A program made the position numbers and the translations under genes. The notes under the pieces are model-generated. The model searched no databases. It saw nothing but the letters and a program-made list of their open reading frames with translations, and was not told the DNA's origin. A DNA stretch of 52,995 bases, taken from NCBI GenBank assembly GCA_030430845.1, contig JAUIKE010000041.1, forward strand, positions 1-52,995. Reading direction: 5' to 3'. Below are positions 41,564-52,000 of the stretch, in pieces (position 1 is the first letter of the stretch; each line of letters starts with the position of its first letter). The stretch comes from Bacteroidia bacterium (GTDB lineage Bacteria; Bacteroidota; Bacteroidia; Chitinophagales; Saprospiraceae).

Positions 41564-43012
41564 ATGAAAAAAATAACTACATATCTCAGATTTATCGCAT
41601 GTAGCATCATAGCTTTATGTGCAATCTCCCCGCTATCAGCCAATAACCTCCGAATCCAAAATATCTCACCCGATTTGGTCAATGGCACAGTCACATTCGA
41701 CATTACCTGGGATAACAGCTGGAACCTGGAGACCTTAGGAGCTCCCTACCACTGGGATGCAGCCTGGACATTTGTGAAGTGGCGCGAATGTAATGCACCC
41801 ATTTCTGTTCCCTGGACGCATGGCCTGCTAGACACCAGTTTTGCAGCCCATAGCTTTGGTTCATTAGAGCCTACACGATCAGACGGTTTTTCTGTGGGAA
41901 TAGATAGTATGCCATTTAACAATGGAGCGATGCTACGTCGGGTAACAAATGGTCTATTTCCTACGCAACCCTACCAAACGATTACCTTAAAGCTTACCAA
42001 TCTTCCTGCCACGGGTGATTATGACATCCGGGTATTTGGCGTGGAGATGGTGTATGTTCCCCAGGGAGAGTTTTTATTGGGAGGGACAAGTGAAAGAAGT
42101 GCATTTAATATCAATGGACTTCCTGTACTGATTAAGTCAGAAGATGCAATCCAGCTCAATTATGGAAATTCCTCTACAAGTCTTCCAGACTCATTTCCCA
42201 AGGGCTATAAGCCTTTCTTTTGCATGAAATATGAGATTTCCCAGGGACAGTATTGCGATTTTCTGAATACACTTTCAGGTACAGCCCCCAACCTGCTCTT
42301 CGCAAATGAATACAATAATTACCGTAACCGTGTTCAGTCAGGTGGAACGCCGCCAGATATATATTTCTCCGACCGTCAGGACAGAGCAAATAATTACATG
42401 AACTGGACAGATTTATTAGCTTATCTGGATTGGGCTTGTCTTCGTCCGATGACAGAACTTCAATATGAAAAAGCCTGCCGGGGTAATGGCTCTTATGTGC
42501 AAGATGAATATGCCTGGGGCAGTACAGATATCACGCCGATAACTTTGATCAGTACCCCTGAGAATGGGACCGAAGTGGCCCAAAACCCAGGCGCAAATTG
42601 CAGATACAGTGCTAACGGTCTTACGGGAGGTGATGGAGGAAGTGGTCCTATAAGAGTAGGTATCTTTGCTACGGCTTCTGTGACCAGTAAGCAGGAAGCA
42701 GGTTCTTCTTACTATGGAATCATGGAAATGAGTGGAAATCTTTGGGAATACGCTGTAATCGGCCATAATCTTGCCGCTCATAATCAATATGACGGGCGGT
42801 GGGGAGACGGATATCTTGACACCTTGGGATATGCAAATACAATCAGGTGGCCTTTCCCCAATGTAGCAACCAATAATGGAAGTGTCTATAAGGCTTTAAG
42901 AGGGGGGAATTGGAATAGTGGTATAAATGACCTTCGTGTATCTGACAGATATTATCATTACCATCGATATAATGAACGAGGATATTGGAGCGGGGGAAGA
43001 GGAGTCCGATAG
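41564..43012 (+). CDS. Non-catalytic sulfatase-modifying-fold surface protein 3
   Basis: The protein is 482 aa, with signal peptide, Ig-like domain and the same lectin fold (MKYEISQGQYCDFLN; LAYLDWACLRPMTELQYEKA; EMSGNLWEYAV). The end reads RGGNWNSG to GGRGVR with different residues at nearly all of the positions between. The start is 27 bp after the previous gene's stop, so the three paralogues may share a transcript with the giant protein that follows 51 bp later. Confidence 0.85.
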   Translation: MKKITTYLRFIACSIIALCAISPLSANNLRIQNISPDLVNGTVTFDITWDNSWNLETLGAPYHWDAAWTFVKWRECNAPISVPWTHGLLDTSFAAHSFGSLEPTRSDGFSVGIDSMPFNNGAMLRRVTNGLFPTQPYQTITLKLTNLPATGDYDIRVFGVEMVYVPQGEFLLGGTSERSAFNINGLPVLIKSEDAIQLNYGNSSTSLPDSFPKGYKPFFCMKYEISQGQYCDFLNTLSGTAPNLLFANEYNNYRNRVQSGGTPPDIYFSDRQDRANNYMNWTDLLAYLDWACLRPMTELQYEKACRGNGSYVQDEYAWGSTDITPITLISTPENGTEVAQNPGANCRYSANGLTGGDGGSGPIRVGIFATASVTSKQEAGSSYYGIMEMSGNLWEYAVIGHNLAAHNQYDGRWGDGYLDTLGYANTIRWPFPNVATNNGSVYKALRGGNWNSGINDLRVSDRYYHYHRYNERGYWSGGRGVR

Positions 43013-43063
43013 GCTACATTAAGTATTTTTCATCCCATTTCAATATGTAATCAAACTATCCTC

Positions 43064-46000
43064 ATGGGTTTCCCATCCTGGCACAGACATATCATTTCTT
43101 TCGGACAACAGCTTAAAGCTGGCAAAGCATGCTTTTTGTTTGTGTCTTTCCTATGGGTGATGGTCGGAATCCAGGCCCAACCGGCAAATGATAATTGTGG
43201 TGATGCTACCCTTATCTCTATCCCAGCAAATGGGTTTGCTTATGACAGTGTCTTTAGTGATACCGTAAGCCTGCTTGGCGCTACAACAGAATTTGGAGAG
43301 CATTTTGAAGCGGGGCAGCCCAATAGCAAATCTGTTTGGTTTAAATTTTCTTTACCTACTACCCGCCAGGTACGCATCCTATTGGATCAAACCAGCAATA
43401 TGACACCTCCCAGTGCGGGCTGGACATTGTACAGTACCGATAATTGTGTACCGGGTGCAGGAGAAGTTGTTACCCCTTATATTTTTAACATAGAGGGCTT
43501 TACACACAAATGCCTTCGGGCAGGAGACTATCTACTTCAGGTAGGGGCTGTTTCAGGGGCAAATGGAGATATATTTTTCAATATGACTTTAGGGCCTTCC
43601 ACTGCCCAGGAGATTCCTTATGATTATGCTGCCGCGCCCTATGATTTTGGGGTAATCAGCAGCCCTATTCCTCATGCTGTCGCTTATGAAGTGGGGTGCC
43701 AATCTGTTTTTGATGGCGAACTCAGGTGTCCTGATAGCACCTTTACCAAAAGTAGCTGGCATATTTTCCAGACAGATAATGATGTAGACTATATTAGATT
43801 GGAGCTGGAAGAAGATCCTTTTAATATAAATGATCCGTCCACACGCCAATTTGGCTATGTTTTATATGAAGGAGATGCCCAAAATGATTCTACAGGACTT
43901 CCCGTGATTGGCGGCTGTGATACCCTGAATCAGTCGCTTTCCGGCCAATATGCCAGTGTGATTTATCCTTGTTTGCTAAAACCGAATACGACATACAGTA
44001 TTCAACTGCTTTATCCAACGGATTACTTTGGTCGAATAACAACTCGCCTATATGAACAGGGAATTGGTCAAACGCAGGGAGCGGATCCCGGCAATCTGCC
44101 AGCCAGCCATATGGCAGGCCCTCTCTCCATCGGAACTTCATTTGTTGTCAATGATACATTTAGCTGTGATGCTTTGATTGCCAATTATGGCTGCGGGAAT
44201 CTGGCTGCTGACACCATTTATCAAAGCGGGATCCCTTATGATTTAGGCTGGTGGGTGACCTTTACCCTTAATGGATATGAGACAGTGGATATGAGTCTTC
44301 TGGCCAATGGACAGCCCAATCCCATGATGTTCCTGTATCAGGGAGATATTACAAATAGCTGTAACCTGGTCAGAATTGACTCCTTTTTTACCTTTCGGAA
44401 ACAAAGCTGTTTGCCTCCGGGAACTTACAGTATCCTGGTTCGCGGCAGCATTCATCTGCCTGCCTGGCCGGCGAATACTACTTCCCTGGGGAAGCCCGCC
44501 CGCCTGACAGTCACGATTGACCCCATTGGGCAAAATGCGTTTGGACTTTTTACCTCTAGCCAAATAGAACAAATCAATAGCCTGAATCCCTTGAGTTCAG
44601 GGGTAGTGAATACTTCCTCCCTCAATTACCTGGATTGTCGTACCACTGTCCTGCCGCAGGCAAATCTTTGCAATCCTGGTAATGATCGGGCAATGTATCG
44701 CCTGATACATATCAATAGACCTGGCATGCTGACCATTGGTGGCGGAAACTGGCAGCATTTGCAATATCAATTATTTCAAGGAAATGCGGCACAGGCGCCA
44801 GTCAACAATGGTTTATTGGGAGGTTTGTCGGATATAGCAGGATGCCAATCTACCTACAATTCTTTCCTTGCTTGCCTGGATTCTGGCATATACACCTTGG
44901 TGACTTATGGCAATTCAGCCGATGTGAATCGTGCGGATCAGCCCTGGGTTCGGTTCGATACACTGACGAATCAATTTGGCCTTTTCAGTTCGGTGGAAGT
45001 TGATCAGGTAAATTCACTCAATCCATTGGTTTCAGGAGTTCCTGACACAACAACTTATAACCGCTTGGATTGTCGAACGACAGTAATACCAAGGGCAGAT
45101 TCCTGTAGCGGAGTTCATGATCGGGCCATGTATCGCCTGATTCAGATAGGTCAGGATGGGATTTTGACAGTGGGGGGAGGAAATTACCAACACCTTCAAT
45201 ATCAATTATTTAGGGGAAATGCGGCTCAGGCTCCCATCGTAAATGGAATGCTTGAAAATTTAGCGGACCAGGCTTGTTGTCAAAATACCCAATCCCCTTT
45301 TAAGGTTTGCGTGAGTCCTGGAGTTTATACCCTGGTGACTTTGGGAAATGCGAATGACCTAAACAGGGGAGATCAACCCTGGGTTCGTTTTGATGCTTTT
45401 CCTCCAACATCTTTCACAGATACGCTTTCGGTTGAAAATATGGATACCCTCTCCTTAAGTGGGACCAATCCTATTCTTGCTACTGCTACGCGATTTGATT
45501 GCTATGACAATCCGGACACCCTGCTGGGCTATGCTCCTTGTTTCGGTGCGACCAAGCAAATCTATAGAGAGTTTTATCTCTCGGCTCCTTCGGCATTGAA
45601 ATTTGAAGATTTGAGCCAGGCATTTCAAAACAACAGTGGTTTTATTCGGCATCGCCTGTTTAAAGGGAGATTTAACCAGGGAGGTTTGGAGAGTTTGATA
45701 CAGGACTGCTTTACGAATTTCACCCTCCAGGTTTGTGACACCTTATCAGCAGGCTGGTATACGGTTGTTACCTATGGCGGAGAAGGGGGATCATTTAATT
45801 CACCCACCTACTGCGGCGGCCTTGGGGGAGTTATCGGGAATGAAACCTCATTCAGAATCACCATTCTTACGGCAGCCAGTACCAATCAATTTGGGCTTTT
45901 TACCCCTACCCACATTGACAGCATCAACAACTTACTCCCCCTGGCACCGGGGCAAAGCTATGCGAGTACGGCGAATTATTTCGATTGCCAGACTACGCTT

Positions 46001-49000
46001 TTGCCTGCGTCTGTGGCCTGCTCAAATTCAAATGATCGTGCCATGTATCGCCTGATCAGGATTTATGTAGATGGCATTCTGACGGTTGGAGGTGGGAATT
46101 GGCAAAACCTGTCCTATCAGTTATATGAAGGAAATGCTGCCGCGTCCAACATATCTGCAGGAAAGCTAACTGACCTGACAGACCTGGCTTGTTGCCAATC
46201 GACCTATAATAGATTTAAAGTATGCGTGAGTCCGGGATATTATACCCTGGTTACTTTCGGTAATGCTTCGGACCTAAATCGTGGGGATCAACCCTGGGTC
46301 CGGTTTGACCTGATCTCCCCTACCCTATTTACAGATTCTCTCAATCCGGAGGTCTTAGCTCCGCTTTCTTATAGCGGGACAACTTGTGTAACAGCAACAT
46401 CAACCCGTTTTGATTGCCAAAATAATCCGGATACGATTTTAGGATATGCGCCTTGTCTGGGTTCGACCAAACAGATTTATAGAGAATTTTACCTTTCAGA
46501 TCCGTCCTCCATTGCGTTTACCAATCATAATATTCCATTTCAAAATAATGATGGAAATGTGCGCCATCGCATTTTCAGTGGTCGTATCAGCCAGGGAAAC
46601 CTGACAGGCCTGGTTAGAGATTGCTTTACCTCATTTTCGATGAGTACATGTGATTTTTACCCGGCAGGCTGGTATACTGTTGTGACTTATGATGGAGGGG
46701 GAACCTATAGCAATCCTGCATATTGTAACAATATTGGGAAGGCGATAGGGGACGAAACAGGCTTTAGCATTTGCCTGCTTAGTTCAGGTGGAGCCAATCA
46801 ATTTGGCTTATTCCAGCCGACAGATGTTGATTCTATCAACAACTTGAATCCCCTGGTACCAGGGACCGCCTATAGGAGTACATTAAATCCTTTTGATTGC
46901 AGACAAACTTTTTTACCAGAAGCAGACTCTTGCAACAGTGGAAATGATCGGGCCATGTATAGGCTCATTTCTGTTGGGCAAGATGGAATTTTGACAGTTT
47001 GGGGAGGGAATTGGTATCATTTCCAGTATCAGCTTTTCAGGGGAAATGCTCAAACTGCCACGCTCAACGGGAATCTGCTTTCTGCGCTGGATTTGGTAGA
47101 TCAGGTATGTTGCCAATCAACTTATTATCCTTTTAAAGTCTGTGTCAGTCCAGGTATCTATACCCTTGTCAGTTATGGTAATTCAGGAGATGTCAATCGG
47201 ACAGATAGGCCCTGGGTGCAATTAGATACTTTTCCGCCCACTGCCTTTACCAATCCCTTATTCCCGGAAAACCTCGATACCCTTTCTCTTTCTCAAACAG
47301 TAATTGTCGCTACTCCAACCCGCTTTGATTGTAACAATAATCCTGACACCCTCCTGGGATATGCTCCCTGTAGTGGTACTACCAAGATGGTTTATCGGGA
47401 ATTCTATTTAAGTGATCCTTCTTCACTTGATTTTGATGATTTGGGTTCTCCTTTTGTGAATAATAACCATTGGGTTCGCCATCGTATTTTTCAGGGAAGA
47501 GTCAGCACGAATTCGCTTAGCAGCCTGATTCGGGATTGCTTTGTCAATTTTGATATGGGAACCTGTGAGCTGTATCAACCGGGTTGGTATACGGTGGTTA
47601 GTTATGGAGGGAGAACGCATTTATGCGGTATGCAGGGGACTGAAATTGGGGATGTGACCTCCTTTAGGATTGAATTAAATCCGACTTATCCCCAGCCTCA
47701 GTTCAATACTTTTGCAAAGGCAGAACAGGTAAATAGCGGCCTGGGAATCTCCTGGCGGCCACAGCCGGCTCAGGGGCATACAGCATCTACTCCCAAACAG
47801 GACACTACCTATATCCTGGGAACAGAATATTTTGGCTGTTTTGATGATTTACCCTTCCCCACGGGAATAACCCCTTGTGATACAAGCTACAATCGCATTA
47901 GCTATCGTGTTTTCCAATTGGATAAAGCTTCGATGGTTTTTATGTCGGGCTTTAATCCCTATCCTTACGGCTATAATACGCGCTTATATCAGGGGGATAT
48001 TACCCAAAACACTGCTCCTTATTCAGTTATTCATGATTGTTTTGGCGATAAGATGCGCATGTGTCTCGATCCGGGAGTCTATACCCTGGTGACATTTGCT
48101 AAGGATATGCATATTGGGTATAGCCTCACCCCGCGCATTTACCTTGACTCACTTGGTGTATCAAAATACAATGATGCAGCCCATGCTTATGATTTTGGCA
48201 ATGTGCCTTTAGATGGCGTGCAATACCTGGCAGCTCCGGGTAGCTCACCGGATGCTTTGGGCCGTCCTGGGAGCAATGATTTTATCTTTTGCAGTACAGA
48301 TGCTCAGCCCACCGATCCCTCAGATGTTTGCTATATCGGCAATACAAGCCTTCCCTATGGCGGTAATCATCCACTCAGTCCCCGCCAAAACCTATGGTAT
48401 ACCCTGGAAACAACAGGGCCCGGAAATCTGGAGATTTCCGTTTACCCACTAACACCGGGAAAAACAACGCGCCTGCCTTTTGCTGTTTATCTGGTCTCCA
48501 ATAATACCTATCCGCTTACGGATAGCACTTCAGCTGATCTGACACTGATAGCCAGAAGCAGCAATAATTGTAGTTATCATGCACAATCGGTCACCATTTT
48601 CAGAGACCCCTGTGCTGTAAGTACTTCTGACAGATATGTGGTTCTGGTGGACAGACACGCCTACAATACAACCGATCCCTATTTGCCAAATATGCAAGTC
48701 CAGGTGGGGGCTCGCTTTTCTGCTTTGCCACCGTCCGTTGTTCAATATGATCATTATTCTCAGGCCAATGTCATTAATGGAAATCCTACCACAAGCTGTT
48801 CTGCTCCTTACCAGCTGGGTCCGCTTTCGGTAGGAACCTATACCGGTTGTGAAGGGAACCTGACTTGTGCAACCAAAGACGCAACAGACCAAAATGCCTG
48901 CGGCTTGAAAACCATTTGGTACAAATTTGAAGTAGCGGGCTCCGGCAGGCTTCGCCTGAATTATACGCGGACGGATAATGGCCAAACAGGCTATCATGCA

Positions 49001-52000
49001 AATGATATTCAACTATATCGGGAGATTGTGCCCTTTGATTCCACTTCTGCAGGCTTACAGCGGATTCCGCTGATCAGCACTGGGCAGCTAAGTGGGAATC
49101 CGAGTCTTCCGGGATCCTTTTCATGGGGCCAGACCTGTTATTCTTCAGGGGTATACTATGTCATGATTACAGGGTGTAATTTTCCCTCAGCTACTGTTTA
49201 TCCCCGTATCTGGCTGGAAGAATTTCCTGGTGATTATTGTCAGGATTCTATTCAGGTAAATATTCCCTCTCCGGGTATATTTTTAGATACAGCAGTGGTA
49301 GACTGCTGGACAATCGGTGATGGACCCGGTGAAAATAGTGTATCGAGCATGGGCTGCCTGGGAGATCCTATTGGGCTGAAATCAGGTTGGTTTCACATTG
49401 CTATTTCTGATACCCAAAAGATGGACCTGAACATTGAATTGTTTGAAAATACATCGGCTTCAGGATTGAATGTGAGATATCGCATAGGAAATGGAAGTTG
49501 CCAGGGCATGAATTTTGAAAACTGTGTGGATGATATCAGGAGAATTTTGAACCTAAAGTGTCGTCAGGATAGTGGAATCTGGATACAGGTAACCTTGCCT
49601 GCAAATGATACGGGGAAGGTTATCCTCAAAGTAGAAGCTGTTCCATCGCCCGACCAGAATTGTCAACCTCCCGGTTATGGGCCAAGAGCCCGATTCGATT
49701 TTGGCCATGCCTGCGCTGGAGAGGTAGTTAATTTTATCAATAATTCTACTCTTGGGGCCAATTATAACTTCAAATGGAATTTTGGAGATCCACCCTTTAC
49801 ATCAACCTTATTTGCTCCTACCCATGTATATCCTCAGTCCGGAACCTATACAGTTATCTTGTATATGTATGAAGGGGCGCAGTTAGTAGATAGTAATTCC
49901 CGGCAGATTTTTATTTATCCCATTCCCAATATAGGCATAGTTGCCCCTTCCCAGGTATATGCCGGGGATGTGGTTTCTATCAGTCAAAATTCAACAAATA
50001 CGATTGCCAGCGCTACCTATTACTGGACGATCTGTCGGGATAGCAGTGGATATAATTTATGTAAAGCATTTTCTGGAGGTTCTATCCCCCCCCAGGTCTT
50101 TAACAAGCCTGGTATATACGAAGTCTGTCTGACTGTCGCCAATGGCGCCTGTGCCCGAACTCTATGCGACTCGATAGCTGTTAAGTTTCGAAATTTTTAT
50201 GTCGGCGGTCCTTATGATGGTGCAGATAAAAGAGATAGCATTGGCTGTCAAAGCTTCAATTTTTATGTCGGCGGTCCTTATGATGGCGCAGATAAAAGAG
50301 ATAGCATTCCTTGCCAAAGCTTTAATTTCTTTGTAGGAGGCCCTTATGATGGAGTAGACAGAAAGGATAGCATTCCCTGTCAAAGCTTTAATTTCTTTGT
50401 TGGTGGCCCCTATGATGGGGCGGATAGAAAGGATAGCATTCCTTGTCAAACGTTTAATTTCTATGTCGGCGGGCCTTATGATGGCGTTGACAGGAAAGAT
50501 TGTGCCTTTTGTCAGGCATTTAACTTTTATGTAGGTGGTCCATATGATGGCGCAGATGAAAATATGGATCTCCAGGCATGTATGGATACCATGCAGTCTA
50601 TTTGGAGTGGCGGATCATACGATGGATTTGGGCACTTCCTGAAAGAAGTGAATTGTAATGTATATTCTATCTGGAATGGGGGGCCCTATGATGGTGCAGC
50701 CATGGGAGAAGAAAACAGTGATTGTCCTCGCTTTAACTTCTATGTAGGTGGCCCTCATGATGGGGCAGATAGAAAGGATAGCATGGATTGTCAGACATTC
50801 AATTTTTATGTCGGAGGACCATACGATGGCGTGGATCGGAGAGATAGTGCAAGCTGCGAACAATTCAATTTCTTCGTTGGTGGTCCTTATGATGGGGCGG
50901 ATCGGAGAGATAGCGCAAACTGTGAACAGTTCAATTTCTATGTGGGCGGCCCTTATGATGGGGCAGATCGGAGAGATAGTGCAAACTGTGAACAATTCAA
51001 CTTCTTCGTTGGCGGCCCCTACGATGGCGTCGATCGGCGGGATAGTTCCATTTGTGATAAATACAATTTCTATGTAGGTGGTCCTTATGATGGCGCTGAC
51101 CGGGATGGTTCTGGTATGATCTCGGCACCCTGGATCACCATTTGTGAAGGAGACCCGGCTGTCTTTACGACAAGTTCTCCAACAAATTGGTATGCCCAGC
51201 CTACTGGTGGCACACCATTCCTGACAAATGTTTCTACTCACATCATATCAAAACTGATAGATCCGATTTTTATCTATGTTGATGATGTATGTGGGGGAGT
51301 AGAAAGAGTGCCTATCGTGGCTCATGTGATTGATACACTGGACCTCTCATTTGAAGATACAGTAAACTGCGTAGGAATACCTGGGTATTTTTCTGCAACC
51401 AGTCTTACACCAGGTCCTTCCATCGCTACTATAGGAACAGAGCTAACAAGTTTTGCTGCATCTGGGACTTCCCCCAACTTAAGGCAGTTGAGTTTTTCAA
51501 GTGGAAGCGGGCTAAGTTTTTCAAATCTTCATGACGGTTCTGCCGCTGCAAATGCATGGACCTATGCCAATACAGGCCCTTCAACCGTTTGGGTACAATG
51601 GAATTATTTCCAGGCCATGTCTGTTGATCGGATAGATTTCTGGGAAAGCGGGAATGATCCCAGCAAATATCCCCAATTAGCACGCCTCTATTTTGCTAAT
51701 AGCCAGGGTTGGAACCTTGTCAAGGTGTTTTCTAAAGACGAATTGAGTAGTAGCCAATTTAGCTCTGGTCTCATCTGCGAAAGCGCAGGCAACTACAGCC
51801 AAAGATGGAAGCTAGAGTTGGATATGGATGCTGCTTCATCGCCCGTTTGGAGCGAATTTCAGGTATATGCAAACCAGTTGAGTAGCAATGGAAATGTGCA
51901 ATGGGACTTTGGGGATAATAGCCCTCCTGCATTTGGAGGAAGTGTTGGGCATTCTTATCAGGCTCCTGGGACCTACACTGTGACCATGTCTGCATTTTCA

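Noticed and set aside
38583..43012. Complete diversity-generating retroelement
   Set aside because: No reverse transcriptase or template repeat is present in the window; only target-like ends are seen.
50192..51118. CRISPR array or tandem DNA repeat
   Set aside because: The 66-bp units are in frame, contain no spacers, and vary mainly at third codon positions.
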